Shown here piece by piece: positions 38,105 to 47,791 of a stretch of DNA of 64,000 bases. Source of the DNA: Streptomyces sp. S.PB5 (GTDB lineage Bacteria > Actinomycetota > Actinomycetes > Streptomycetales > Streptomycetaceae); the NCBI RefSeq assembly GCF_030403745.1, contig NZ_JAQMWP010000011.1, positions 310,001 to 374,000 on the forward strand, written 5' to 3'. Under the pieces are notes generated by a model. That model saw only the letters and a list, made by a program, of their open reading frames with translations, was not told where the DNA came from and searched no databases. Positions within the stretch are counted from its first letter, which is position 1, and each line of letters starts with the position of its first letter. The translations under genes were made by a program, and so were the position numbers.

Positions 38105-38131
38105 TCATGCAATCATTAAATGATTCGATGA
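38105..38131. promoter_or_regulatory. 27-bp FCD-type operator
   Basis: AATCAT-TAA-ATGATT (38111-38125) is a perfect core, extended by TCAT/ATGA outer arms to a near-perfect 27-bp palindrome, in a locally AT-rich stretch. It sits between the sugar-acid dehydratase gene and the FCD regulator, about 30 bp before the latter. Confidence 0.75.
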
Positions 38132-38158
38132 ATGACGTCCAGGGGGTGAGCAGAGATC

Positions 38159-38875
38159 GTGGTGCACTTCCTGACCACGCATCAGCGCGTGGTCGACGGG
38201 CTCGGGCGGCGCATCGTGAGTGGCGCGTGGGAGCCGGGGGATGCGTTGCCGGTCGAGGACGCGCTCGCGGCCGAGATCGGCGTCAGCCGAGGGGTGGTGC
38301 GGGAAGCGGTCAAGGCACTGGTGGCCAAAGGGATGCTGCACGTACGCCCGCGCACCGGCACGCGCGTGCTGCCCCCGGAGCACTGGAACCACCTGGATCG
38401 TGACGTGCTGCGCTGGAAACAGGCCGGGGACGCCACGACTCTGCTGCGCGACACGGGTGAACTGCGCCGGATCGTCGAGCCCGAGGCGGCCCGGCTCGCT
38501 GCCGACCGGGCCGGCCCCGACGATGTACGAGTCCTGTACGACTGTCTGGCGGCCATGGAGACCGCGGCGGCGGAACCCGGCCGCAGCGGCTACGTCGAGG
38601 CCGACATCGCCTTCCACCGGGCCCTGCTCGACGCCAGCGGCAACCGTCTCCTCGGCTCACTGGGCCGCGCTGTCGACATCGCGCTGGAACACAGCTTCCT
38701 CGTCAGCACCCAGACCCCCGGCGCGGTGGAAGCCTCGCTGCCGGGTCACCGCGCCATCGTGCAAGCCGTCGAGGCCCGCGATCCCGCGGCCGCGGCGGCC
38801 GCCGTACTGGCCATCATCGAAGCCGCCGAACATGAGATCGCCCAGTCACCCGGCATGCCCAGCGATGCCGTATGA
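38159..38875 (+). CDS. GntR/FadR-type (FCD) regulator of the sugar-acid genes
   Basis: 238 residues. N-terminal GntR winged helix (ALPVEDALAAEIGVSRGVVRE split, about 23-50) and an FCD effector domain whose metal-binding residues include the Asp and His in VEADIAFHRALLDASGNRL. Likely senses a sugar acid or keto-acid and controls the divergent dehydratases. GTG 38159 or 38162; AGGGGGTG lies upstream. Followed by a 205-bp gap with nothing recognisable. Confidence 0.88.
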   Translation: MVHFLTTHQRVVDGLGRRIVSGAWEPGDALPVEDALAAEIGVSRGVVREAVKALVAKGMLHVRPRTGTRVLPPEHWNHLDRDVLRWKQAGDATTLLRDTGELRRIVEPEAARLAADRAGPDDVRVLYDCLAAMETAAAEPGRSGYVEADIAFHRALLDASGNRLLGSLGRAVDIALEHSFLVSTQTPGAVEASLPGHRAIVQAVEARDPAAAAAAVLAIIEAAEHEIAQSPGMPSDAV

Positions 38876-39080
38876 CCTGTCACGGCTGCGACCCGGCAGT
38901 GCCACGGGCAGGGGCACGGAAGCGGTCGACGCCGACGAGATCTTCGTCCGGCCCACCGGGCAAGCCGACCGCAATCCGCGCTGCGGGGCCGCCGACCGAG
39001 AAGGAGCAGGCTGAGCAGGGCCCGCATCGGGGGCTGTTCGCGCCCTCGGGATGCGTCGTGCCCGACGGCACTACCGAAAC

Positions 39081-39374
39081 ATGGCGCGACACCGCCCGTA
39101 TCCCAGCGACCTGTCCGATGCCCGCTGGAAGTTGACCGGCCCCACGCTCACCGCCGGGCACGACCTGCGCCGCATCATGGACGCCATCCTCTACGTTGAC
39201 CGCACCGGGATCCCCTGGCGGTACCTGCCCCACGACTTTGCGGCCTGGGAGACGGTGTACGGCTACATCGCCACGCGGCAGAAGGAAGGCATCTTCGAGC
39301 AGCTCAACGGCGTGCTGCGGCACGTCGTGCGTGAAGCCGAAGGCCGGGATCCCGAGCCGAGCGCCTGCGTGCTT
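39081..39374 (+). pseudogene. N-terminal remnant of an IS5-family transposase
   Basis: ATG 39081 opens MARHRPYPSDLSDARW, the start of IS4/IS5-type transposases with DUF4096, continuing GIPWRYLPHDFAAWETVYGY and EGRDPEPSACVL. Family similarity stops after the Cys-Val-Leu near 39374 where the catalytic core should begin, so about two thirds are missing. No second half is present nearby. Marks an old insertion or rearrangement point. Confidence 0.8.
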
Positions 39375-39411
39375 GGCATCGGCGTTGACACCCCCGGGCC
39401 ATCTCTGAAGG

Positions 39412-39431
39412 CCCGTCAGTTTGCTGACGGG
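39412..39431 (+). terminator. Hairpin CCCGTCAG-TTTG-CTGACGGG
   Basis: A perfect 8-bp stem with a 4-nt loop followed by a pyrimidine-rich TCTTCGT, 38 bp after the transposase break and upstream of the ATPase gene. Probably a terminator left from a gene lost at this junction. Confidence 0.6.
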
Positions 39432-39489
39432 TCTTCGTGGTGTGAGTCTGCCGTGGGCCGTACGACAGGCGGCCGGGGAGGGGGGCTCC

Positions 39490-41529
39490 GTGAGTGGTGG
39501 ACCGAGCAGGGTGGGGGACCGGGTACAGCAGGCGCGGGACCGCGTCTTCGCGGGGAGGGCGGCCGAGTTGGGCGTCTTCCGCTCCGCACTGTCCGGCGAC
39601 GGGAAGGCGCCCGCGGTGCTGTATGTGCACGGGCCCGGTGGCATCGGGAAGTCCATGCTGCTGCGACGGTTCGCCGCCGAGGCGCGGGCGGCGGGGCGTG
39701 AGGTGGTCGAGGTCGACGGCCGGCTCGTGGAGCCCGCGCCCGAGGCGTTCGAGAAGGAGGCCGGGGCGGTGCTCACCGACGAGCGAGCCGTCCTGCTCGT
39801 CGACACCTTCGAGCGCTGCCAGGGGCTCGAAGGCTGGCTGCGGGACCGGTTCCTGGTCCGGCTGCCGGTCGGCGCGCTGGTGGTCATCGCCGGGCGCCGG
39901 CCACCGGACACCGGGTGGACGTCCGACCCGGGGTGGGCGGATCTGCTGTGCACGGTGGCTCTGCGCAACCTCGCCCCGGACGAGGCCACGGCTTTCCTGC
40001 ACGCCCGCGGGGTGCCGCAGGACACGCGGCCCGCCCTCCTGGCCTTCACCGGTGGCCACCCGCTCGCCCTGGCGCTCGCGGCGGCGGTGGCGGTCCGCGA
40101 CTCGGCGGGGTCGGCGGGCTGGGAGCCCGGCCGGGACGCGATCGCCACCCTGCTGCCCCGGCTGATCGGTGAGGTCCCCTCCCCCGTGCACCGCCGGGCC
40201 CTGGAGGTGTGCGCCCGCGCGTACGTGACCACCGAGACGCTGCTGCGTGCCGTACTCGGGGACGACGCGGCGCCGATGTTCGCCTGGCTGCGTGGCCTGC
40301 CGTTCGTCGAGTCCGCCCGGCACGGCCTGTTCCCGCACGACGTGGTGCGTGAGGTGCTGGAGGCGGACCTGCGCTGGCGTGATCCCGAGGGGTACGCCGA
40401 GCTGCACGGCCGCCTCAGCCTCCACCTGCTCGAACAGATCCGGTCGGCTCCCGAGAGCGCGATGCTTCCCGCCGTGGGTGCCTTCATGTACCTGTTCCGG
40501 ACCGACCGGTACATGGCCGACTACAACAGCTGGCGCGGTGGCGAGGTGGTGTCGACCGCCTGCGAACCGGCGGACCACGCCACGGTTCTGGACCTGGTGA
40601 CCGAGGTAGAGGGGCCCGCTTCGGCGACCGCCGCCCGCTTCTGGCTGGACCGGCAGCCGGAGGCGTTCCGGGTCTGCCGTACCGCGCGGGACGACGAGAT
40701 CGTGGGCTTCTCGGCCTGGCTTCAGCTGACCGAGCCGTACGGCGGGGACGTCGACCCCGTGGTCGCGGCGGCCTGGTCGCACACCCGGGGCAGGGCCGCA
40801 CTGCGTGACGGGGAGCATCTGGCGATGGCCCGCTTCTCGGTGACCTCGCCGCGCTACCCGAAGATCTCACCGGTCGAGGACCTCCACCAGTGGCGGGGTG
40901 TGGCGGAGGTCGCCCGCGCCGAGGGGCGGGTGGCCTGGATGTACGTCGCCATACGCTCCGGGGACTTCTGGCGGCCCTATCTGACGAGCCTCGGTCTGAC
41001 GACGATCGGGGACCGACCGCGGGTCGGGCACCTCACGTACGACCTGTACGCGGTCGACTGGCGGACGCTGTCGGTACGGGCGTGGGCGGAGCAGAGGACC
41101 CGGCTGCTGCTGTCGGGCGTGTCCGGTGCCCTGGAGAAGCCGACTGCGGTCTCCGGGCAGAGCGCCGAGTACGCCGTACTGTCCCGGCCGGAGTTCGACA
41201 CCGCCGTACGCGACGCACTGCGCGAGCTGTCACGGGCGGAGGATCTCGCACTGAACCCGCTCGCCCGCAGCAGGCTGACCGGCGGGCCGGGAGCCGAGTT
41301 GCCGGACCTGCTGGCCGAGGCCGTCGACGCGCTGCGTGCGGAGCGGGGCGGCGAGAAGTACCACCGGGCGGTGGCGGCGACCTATCTGCACGGCGCGCCC
41401 ACCCAGGAAGCGGTCGCCGCGCGGCTGGGGCTGCCCTTCAGCACGTATCGCAGACACCTGACCGTGGGTGTCGCGCGAGTCTGCGACGCGCTGTGGCGGC
41501 GGGAGATCTACGGGACGGACCCCCGCTGA
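39490..41529 (+). CDS. P-loop ATPase with C-terminal HTH (STAND/AAA-like)
   Basis: 679 residues. Walker A YVHGPGGIGKSMLLRRFA near 46-62 and Walker B AVLLVDTFE near 108 define an NTPase in the first 300 residues; the middle is helical with no recognised repeat. The last 60 residues read TQEAVAARLGLPFSTYRRHL, a plausible sigma4/LuxR-like helix-turn-helix. A regulator that senses via ATPase switching is likely. GGAGGGGG lies before GTG 39490. Followed by a flavoprotein gene after 130 nt. Confidence 0.75.
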   Translation: MSGGPSRVGDRVQQARDRVFAGRAAELGVFRSALSGDGKAPAVLYVHGPGGIGKSMLLRRFAAEARAAGREVVEVDGRLVEPAPEAFEKEAGAVLTDERAVLLVDTFERCQGLEGWLRDRFLVRLPVGALVVIAGRRPPDTGWTSDPGWADLLCTVALRNLAPDEATAFLHARGVPQDTRPALLAFTGGHPLALALAAAVAVRDSAGSAGWEPGRDAIATLLPRLIGEVPSPVHRRALEVCARAYVTTETLLRAVLGDDAAPMFAWLRGLPFVESARHGLFPHDVVREVLEADLRWRDPEGYAELHGRLSLHLLEQIRSAPESAMLPAVGAFMYLFRTDRYMADYNSWRGGEVVSTACEPADHATVLDLVTEVEGPASATAARFWLDRQPEAFRVCRTARDDEIVGFSAWLQLTEPYGGDVDPVVAAAWSHTRGRAALRDGEHLAMARFSVTSPRYPKISPVEDLHQWRGVAEVARAEGRVAWMYVAIRSGDFWRPYLTSLGLTTIGDRPRVGHLTYDLYAVDWRTLSVRAWAEQRTRLLLSGVSGALEKPTAVSGQSAEYAVLSRPEFDTAVRDALRELSRAEDLALNPLARSRLTGGPGAELPDLLAEAVDALRAERGGEKYHRAVAATYLHGAPTQEAVAARLGLPFSTYRRHLTVGVARVCDALWRREIYGTDPR

Positions 41530-41659
41530 CACCGCGACGACCGGGGTGAGCGGCAACGGGCAGCGATGAGCAGCCGCGGGCAGCGGACCTGTCTGGTGGG
41601 TGAGCAGCGAGCGGAACGAGGGTGGCTCCTGTAGCTGATCGGCACCAGGAGGCACTGAG

Positions 41660-43093
41660 ATGGACGTAGTTGTGGTGGGAGCCGGGCCCGTCGGTATGAC
41701 GGCCGCGTTGCTGTTGGCCCGGGAGGGACACGGGGTCACGGTGCTCGACCGGGATCCGGGCGCTCCCCGGGGCGGCGCGGAAGAGGCGTGGGGCGCGTGG
41801 GAGCGGCCCGGGGTCGGCCAGTTCCGGCATCCGCACCTCCTGCTGCCGGCGGCGTTCCGGACGCTGGCGAACGAACTGCCGGAGGTGGTCTCCGAGCTGA
41901 GGGCGCTGGGCGGCGTGCCGTGCAATCTGCTCAGTGGCGCGTGGGGTCTGGACGCCATCGGCGGGCGGCGTCCGGGCGATGAGCGGTTCGCCATGATGGC
42001 CGCCCGGCGCCCGGTCGTCGAGGCCGCTCTCTGTGCCGTGGCCGCCCGCACCCCGGGGCTCACCGTCCGCCGTGACACGGCCGTCTCCGCACTCCTCACC
42101 GGCCACGAGCGGGTGCCCGCGCGGCCGCATGTCGCCGGGGTACTCACCCGGGGCGGCGAAGCCGTGCATGCCGACCTGGTCGTCGACGCGGGCGGCCGCA
42201 ACTCGCCGCTGGGCGCGATGCTCCGGAACCTCGGCGCCCCCGGGCCGGTGGAGGAACGGGCCGAGAACGGATTCCTCGCCTACACCCGGTACTTCCGCTC
42301 CGCCGACGGCAGGCTGCCCGAGATGCCGGTCTGGCGGGCGGTCCACTACGACAGCGTGTCGACCATCGCCATCGAGGGGGACGCGGGGACATGGGCGTTG
42401 TCCGTGGGGGTGTCCCGCCACGACCGCGCGTTGCGCGAGCTACGCGAATCCGGCGCCTGGCACCGGGCGGTGGCGCTGTTCCCCGACGTCGCGCATCTGG
42501 CCGAGGAGGGCGAGCCGATCAGCGGGGTCATGGCCATGTCCGGCATGGAGAGCAGGCACCGGCGGTTCGTGATCGGCGGCCGGCCGGTGGCAACCGGAGT
42601 GCTGAGCATCGGCGACGCCTGGGCGACCACCAATCCCCTCTTCGGCCTGGGCATGTCCATGGGCGCCCTGCACGCCACCGCCCTGCGTGACCTCCTGCGC
42701 TCGTCGGGCCCCGACGAGCCGGAGAAACTCGCCCTGCGCTTCGACGAGTTCACCCGGACCTCCCTGGCCCCGGTCCAGCAGGCCCTGGCCGACTGGGACC
42801 GGCACCGGCTCGCCGAGATCGACGCCGCCACCCGTGACGTCCCGGTCCCGTACGAGACCGACGACCGTGACTGGCACTTCAAGCGGGCGCTGGACACCGC
42901 CAAGCTGCGGGATCCCGAGCTGCTGCGGGCCTTCTCGGACGTCGGATCGCTGCTGGCGACCGCCGAGGAGACGTTCACCGACCCCGGCCTGGCGGAAAAG
43001 ATCGCCGAACTCGGCCGCAAGGCACCCCACTACTCCGATCCGGGCCCCTCACGCGCGGAACTCCTCACCGCGGTCGCCGGCGCGGCCGCCTGA
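41660..43093 (+). CDS. FAD-dependent monooxygenase
   Basis: 477 residues. FAD motif VVVVGAGPVGMTAALLLAREG at the N-terminus (about 3-22), DLVVDAGGRNSPLG near 173, and GDAWATTNPLFGLGMSMG near 317. Same general family as the flavoprotein at 5972-7375 but a different subtype, and with no halogenase motif seen. Substrate unknown. AGGAGG is 9 nt before ATG 41660. Possibly controlled by the ATPase/HTH protein. Confidence 0.83.
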   Translation: MDVVVVGAGPVGMTAALLLAREGHGVTVLDRDPGAPRGGAEEAWGAWERPGVGQFRHPHLLLPAAFRTLANELPEVVSELRALGGVPCNLLSGAWGLDAIGGRRPGDERFAMMAARRPVVEAALCAVAARTPGLTVRRDTAVSALLTGHERVPARPHVAGVLTRGGEAVHADLVVDAGGRNSPLGAMLRNLGAPGPVEERAENGFLAYTRYFRSADGRLPEMPVWRAVHYDSVSTIAIEGDAGTWALSVGVSRHDRALRELRESGAWHRAVALFPDVAHLAEEGEPISGVMAMSGMESRHRRFVIGGRPVATGVLSIGDAWATTNPLFGLGMSMGALHATALRDLLRSSGPDEPEKLALRFDEFTRTSLAPVQQALADWDRHRLAEIDAATRDVPVPYETDDRDWHFKRALDTAKLRDPELLRAFSDVGSLLATAEETFTDPGLAEKIAELGRKAPHYSDPGPSRAELLTAVAGAAA

Positions 43094-43180
43094 GTCCCTG
43101 AGCACAAGCCGTGGAGCGGGCCCTGACGTGCATACAGGCGCGGCCGGCCTCTGCCCGTCAGGCGCCTTCGTGGTGGCTGT

Positions 43181-44494
43181 TCAGAATCGGGTCCAGCGCT
43201 GGTTGGTGCCGGTGTGGCAGGTCCACACGATCACCGCGGTGCCGTTGGCCGTGGCGGCGCCGTTCACGTCCAGGCAGAGTCCGGTCTGGACGTTGCTGAT
43301 GGTGCCGTCGGTGTTCAGGTTCCATTGCTGGTTCGCGCCGCCGGTGCAGTCCCAGATCCGTGCTCGGGTACCGGAGGCGGCGTTGCTCGGCACGTCCAGG
43401 CAGCGGTCCAGCACCCGTAGGGTCTGTCCGGTCTGGGTGAACTGCTGGTTGGTGCCGGTGTGGCAGTCCCAGATGTTCATCTGGGCGCCGTTGGACGAGC
43501 CGCCACCGCTGACGTCCAGGCAGCGGTCGGATGACTGGCTGCGCAGCCGGAAGGTGGTCGGGTTCGGGTTCGGCGGCTGCGTACCCGTGAAGAAGCTCCA
43601 GACCTCGCCCTTGACCCAGCTCCGGGCTCCGCTCTCACAGCCGGCGCACCCGTCCACGGGGCCTTGCTGGTGACCTCCGTCGAACGCGGCCCACACGACC
43701 GGGTATCCCGCTCGGCAGCCCGAGTAGGTGGTGGTGATGTGGGTACGGCTGCCCGCCGCGGGCTCCGGCGGGTTCTGGGGGGTGCAGCCGTTGTTGCTGA
43801 CGAACCTGTCCCGCAGTCCGCGACCGGCGCCGATGTTGTCGTTGATGCCGTGGATCCCCATGTACGCGAAGGGCTGGGTGCCTCCGCTGCACCCGCTGAT
43901 CCCGCCGGGCGCGGCTATCGCGGCGACCGCGCGGAAGACGTCCGGCCTGGCGCAGGCGAGTGCGTAGCTCATGGCTCCGCCGTAGCTGAAGCCGAGGGCG
44001 AAGCGCTGTGTGGTGTCGACACAGAGGTCGTTGTCGATACGCCGGAGCATGTCGTCGACGAAGGTCACGTCCTCGCCGCCGGAGTTGCCCCAGCCGTTGT
44101 TGAGGCCCTGTGGAGCGACGAAGATCGCGCTGTTGTCCGCCAGTCGCCGGAGCCCGTAATGGGCGTAGACATCGCCGTCGCTTCCGCCGCCGGCGACCTG
44201 CCCGGCGGTGCCGCCGAGCCAGTGGAATCCGAAGACCAGCCGGTATGGGCGGGTGTTGTCGTAGTTCTCAGGGATGCTCAGGATGAAGGAGCGGTTTTTC
44301 CCGCTGCTCTGGATCGTGTGCGTCCCGTTCGTCAGGGTGGGGGTGCGTCCGCAGCCGGCGGTCCCCGCGCGTGGTTCCGCGGCGGTGGGTGGCGGGCCGG
44401 CCGCGGCGCTGACTGCTGACGCGCCGAACATGGCAAGGATGAGCAGTATCACTGTCAGGGCTCGCCCGTAGAACAGTCTGTGGATCGGCATCAT
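43181..44494 (-). CDS. Secreted CE1-type esterase with C-terminal CBM13
   Basis: 437 residues. A signal peptide (hydrophobic ALTVILLILAMFGASAVSA, about 12-30), then a feruloyl/acetyl-xylan esterase (PHB-depolymerase-like) domain: VFGFHWLGG oxyanion loop, nucleophile in ALGFSYGGAMSYA near 170, Asp/His in the GIHGINDNI and DGGHQQGP regions. From about 313 a ricin-type CBM13 with three QxW-like repeats (CLDVSGGGSSNGAQ, NQQF, NQQWN, NQRWTRF). Would remove ester side groups from hemicellulose. Second in the GH95 transcript (54 nt gap). Confidence 0.88.
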   Translation of the reverse strand: MMPIHRLFYGRALTVILLILAMFGASAVSAAAGPPPTAAEPRAGTAGCGRTPTLTNGTHTIQSSGKNRSFILSIPENYDNTRPYRLVFGFHWLGGTAGQVAGGGSDGDVYAHYGLRRLADNSAIFVAPQGLNNGWGNSGGEDVTFVDDMLRRIDNDLCVDTTQRFALGFSYGGAMSYALACARPDVFRAVAAIAAPGGISGCSGGTQPFAYMGIHGINDNIGAGRGLRDRFVSNNGCTPQNPPEPAAGSRTHITTTYSGCRAGYPVVWAAFDGGHQQGPVDGCAGCESGARSWVKGEVWSFFTGTQPPNPNPTTFRLRSQSSDRCLDVSGGGSSNGAQMNIWDCHTGTNQQFTQTGQTLRVLDRCLDVPSNAASGTRARIWDCTGGANQQWNLNTDGTISNVQTGLCLDVNGAATANGTAVIVWTCHTGTNQRWTRF

Positions 44495-44548
44495 GCGATG
44501 TCCTCTCTGTTCGGTGACACAGCTCTGCCTGGGGCCGGTGCCTCGGCA

Positions 44549-47401
44549 CTAGATGCGCTGGAGTTGGAATCGCTGGTTGGTGCCGCTCGTGGCCGTCCAC
44601 TGGGAGATGCGGGCTCCGTCGGCGGTGGAGGCGCCCGACACGTCCAGGGCGAGGCCGCTCTGCCGGTTGACCAGACTGATCACGCCGCCGCCGTGGTCGA
44701 CTGGCCGCCACTGCTGGCCGGCGGCGCCGGTGTCCGGCTGCTGGGTGACGTCGGCGCCGGCACTGTTGCTCGCGACCTGCAGGACCAGACCGCTGTGTTC
44801 GGCCCGGATCCTGTAGTGCCCGCCGTCGGAGGGCAGGAACACGAAGCGCTGGTTGAGACCGGCGGTGATCTGCCACTGGATCAGCCGCGCACCGGCCGCC
44901 GTGGACGCGCCCTCGATGTCGGCGGCCTTGCCGCTGTGCTGGGCCACCAGCCGATAGGCCACGCCGGTCTCCACCGGCCCCGACCTGACTGCGGAGGCGC
45001 GGTAGGTCTTGCCGACCTGGCCGGCGAACTCGATGAGATCGGTCTCCAGCCGCTTCGATTGGACGTCCTCGCCGCTCGCTTCGTCCCGCAGCGTGAAGTC
45101 ACCGGCGAAGATCCGGCTGCGCACCCGGACCGTACCGGTTCGGTCGGGTGTGACGACGCACTCGATCCGACTGCTGCTCCACTCGGCGCCGACGGTGTAC
45201 CCGCCGCGGCCGCGCAGTCCGCTCACGCGCCCGGTGGGCCAGGCGGACGGCAGTGCCGGCAGCACGTGCAGTTCGCCGTTATGGCTCTGCAGCAGCATCT
45301 CCGCGATGCCCGAGGTGGCGCCGAAGTTGCCGTCGATCTGGAACGGCGGGTGCAGGTCGAACATGTTGGGCGCCAGCCGGTCCGTTCGCACCAGGTCCCG
45401 GATCAGCTTGTGGGCCCGGCCGCCGTCCTCCAGACGCGCCCAGAAGTTGATCTTCCACGCGAGCGACCATCCCGTCCCGTCATCACCGCGCAGCTCCAGC
45501 GTCCGGCGCGCGGCCTCGTGCAACTGGGGTGTACCGCGCTTGGTGATCTGGTTGCTCGGATGCAGACCGTACAGGTGCGAGACGTGCCGGTGATTGCGCT
45601 CGGTCTCCACCCAGTCGGCCAGCCACTCCTGGACATTGCCCCTGGAACCGATCTTCGTCGGCGCCAGCCGGTCCCTGGCCGCCAGTACCTGGGCGCGGAA
45701 GGAGGCGTCCACGCCGAGGGTCTCGCCGGCGCGGGCGACGCCCTGGAAGAGGTCGCGCAGGATCTGGTTGTCCATGGTGGGCCCGGCGCAGACGGTGACG
45801 TTCGTGTGGTGCGGGAGCTCCGGGGAGTTCGACGGGTTGGTGACCAGGTGTCCGAGCGCCGGGTGGGCGACCAGGGTGTCGAGGAAGAACTGGGCGGCGC
45901 CCTTCATGGCCGGATAGTTCGAGCGGAGGAAGTCGATGTCACCGGTGAACAGGTAGTGGTCCCAGATCAGGGTGGCCAGCCAGGCGCCACCGGTCTGCCA
46001 CATCCCCCACTGTGCTCCGTCGACGACGGAGGCGCCCCGCCACGCGTCGGTGTTGTGATGCGTCACCCAGCCGCCGGCGCCGTACTGCGCCTGGGCCACC
46101 CGGGCGCCGGTCACGGTCAGGTCGTCGATCATGTCGAAGACCGGGAGGAAGCATTCGGACAGGTTCGTCGTGTCGGCGGGCCAGTAGTTCATCGGCAGGT
46201 TGGCGTTGATGGTGAACTTCGAGTCCCAGGACGGGGCCATCTGGTCGTTCCAGATGCCTTGCAGGTTCGCCGGTTGGGTGCCCGGCCGCGAGGACGAGAT
46301 GAGCAGATACCGGCCGTACTGGAACAACAGCGCGGAGAACTGCGGGTCGTTGACCTGCGCGTGCTGTGCGATCCGTACGTCGGTCGGCTGGTCGGCCGCC
46401 GCCGTACGTCCCAGATCGACCGACACCCGGTTGAACAGCCCCTGGTAGTCCGCGAGATGCCGTCGGCGCAGTTCGTCGACGCCGACGTTGCGGGCGGCGT
46501 CGAGGTGGCGCCGCGCGATCCCCTGGTAGTCGCCGCCGACGTTCCGGAAGTCGACGTAGCTGGAGCCGATCGACACCAGCACCGTCACGCTGGTGGCGCC
46601 GGAGACCCGCAGCGTTCCGCCCGAGCTGCTGACCGTGCCGCCGGTCACGGCGGCATGGGCCAGGGCGAGGAACCTGACGCGCCCGGTGAGGCCCTCCATG
46701 GTGCCGGAGGTGCCGTCGAGGGCGATCGTGGCGCCGTCCGGGCTGGACACGGTGGTGCGCTGTGGGCTGTCGAAGGTGGCGGTGAAGGTCAGGGAGTTGG
46801 CGCGGTCGGCCGTCAGCCGGGTCACGATCAGCTGGTCGGGTGCGCTGGCGAAGACCTCGCGCTGGTACCGCACGCCGTTCAGCACGTAGGTCGTGGTGGC
46901 CGTGGCGGTGGTGAGGTCGAGCGTCCGGTTGTGCTGCGAGGCACCGGTGGCGCTGCCGAAGGAGAGCAGCAGGTTCCCGACCGGCTGGTAGGCCAGCTGT
47001 CCGGCCGGGCTGCCCAGCATCGCCTGATTGATCAGGTCCTGCGCCGGCCCCCACTGGTCCGCGAAGACCCGTCGCCGGATCTCCGCGATGTTGGCCGCGC
47101 CACGGGTGTTGGCGGAGTCGTACGGACCGCCGGCCCACACGGTGTCCTCGTTGAGCTGGAGCCGTTCGGTGTCGATGTTGCCGAACACCATCGCGCCGAG
47201 GCGCCCGTTGCCGATCGGCAGTGCCCGCAGCCAGTCCGTACCGGCCGCCTTGTCGTACCAGAGGGCCAGGTCGCCCGCGGCCAGAACCTCCCGCGGCGCG
47301 GCCGAGCCGTCCCTGGCGACGGCCGTCCACGCACCTGGCACGATTCCTGCTCCGGCCGCCGCCCCGGCGGCGAGAAACCGTCTGCGTGTCACCTCGGACA
47401 T
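44549..47401 (-). CDS. Secreted GH95 alpha-L-fucosidase-family enzyme with CBM13
   Basis: 950 residues. Tat signal (TRRRFLAAGAAAGAG), GH95 N-terminal domain starting LWYDKAAGTDWLRALPIGNG, the alpha/alpha-barrel with TINANLPMNYWPADTTNL near 400 (Asn pair used to activate water in characterised GH95 enzymes), ETERNHRHVSHLYGLHP and QIDGNFGATSGIAEML, then a C-terminal beta-domain and a CBM13 from 815 to 950. GH95 includes fucosidases and galactosidases, so the exact sugar is open. First gene of a two-gene transcript with the CE1 esterase. Confidence 0.9.
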   Translation of the reverse strand: MSEVTRRRFLAAGAAAGAGIVPGAWTAVARDGSAAPREVLAAGDLALWYDKAAGTDWLRALPIGNGRLGAMVFGNIDTERLQLNEDTVWAGGPYDSANTRGAANIAEIRRRVFADQWGPAQDLINQAMLGSPAGQLAYQPVGNLLLSFGSATGASQHNRTLDLTTATATTTYVLNGVRYQREVFASAPDQLIVTRLTADRANSLTFTATFDSPQRTTVSSPDGATIALDGTSGTMEGLTGRVRFLALAHAAVTGGTVSSSGGTLRVSGATSVTVLVSIGSSYVDFRNVGGDYQGIARRHLDAARNVGVDELRRRHLADYQGLFNRVSVDLGRTAAADQPTDVRIAQHAQVNDPQFSALLFQYGRYLLISSSRPGTQPANLQGIWNDQMAPSWDSKFTINANLPMNYWPADTTNLSECFLPVFDMIDDLTVTGARVAQAQYGAGGWVTHHNTDAWRGASVVDGAQWGMWQTGGAWLATLIWDHYLFTGDIDFLRSNYPAMKGAAQFFLDTLVAHPALGHLVTNPSNSPELPHHTNVTVCAGPTMDNQILRDLFQGVARAGETLGVDASFRAQVLAARDRLAPTKIGSRGNVQEWLADWVETERNHRHVSHLYGLHPSNQITKRGTPQLHEAARRTLELRGDDGTGWSLAWKINFWARLEDGGRAHKLIRDLVRTDRLAPNMFDLHPPFQIDGNFGATSGIAEMLLQSHNGELHVLPALPSAWPTGRVSGLRGRGGYTVGAEWSSSRIECVVTPDRTGTVRVRSRIFAGDFTLRDEASGEDVQSKRLETDLIEFAGQVGKTYRASAVRSGPVETGVAYRLVAQHSGKAADIEGASTAAGARLIQWQITAGLNQRFVFLPSDGGHYRIRAEHSGLVLQVASNSAGADVTQQPDTGAAGQQWRPVDHGGGVISLVNRQSGLALDVSGASTADGARISQWTATSGTNQRFQLQRI

Positions 47402-47791
47402 GTCGTTCTCCCTTCATGGACCGGAGCAGGTCAGAGACTTCGGCGATGGCAGACCGCTGAGCCGGCGCGGAGCTTGCCCGCTCCGCGCCGGCCCCCTCCC
47501 AGATCGCTCGCACAGCGGGCATGTCAGCGTCATGCCGCTGCCGTGGCGCCTGGAAAGCCTTTCTGCCCGGCTTCGCCCGGATCTCCGGTCAGCAGGTGGA
47601 GTCGGTCCGGGTGAACAGCCCCGTCCGCCAGGGCAGGAATTCGATCCGTAGATCGCTTTCGACTTCCGATTTCACAGGTCAGGAAATGGAGGACGTCGTG
47701 CGTCGACGACTAGAAGATTGACAGACTGCCATGGTCCATTCAAGAGAAAACCATCAATACATCCGCTCTTTGTCCGTCGCACGACGAATCC
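47402..47791. other. Gene-free promoter region of the GH95 gene
   Basis: About 390 bp, lower in GC at 47640-47790 than its surroundings. No convincing coding frame was found. It must contain the GH95 promoter; a conserved operator could not be picked out. Confidence 0.5.

Noticed and set aside
41660..43093. Part of a secondary-metabolite cluster
   Set aside because: No polyketide, peptide or terpene synthase gene is adjacent, only an ATPase regulator.
44480..47614. A 1044-codon plus-strand frame across GH95
   Set aside because: Antisense shadow of the GH95 gene. No domain or ribosome site.
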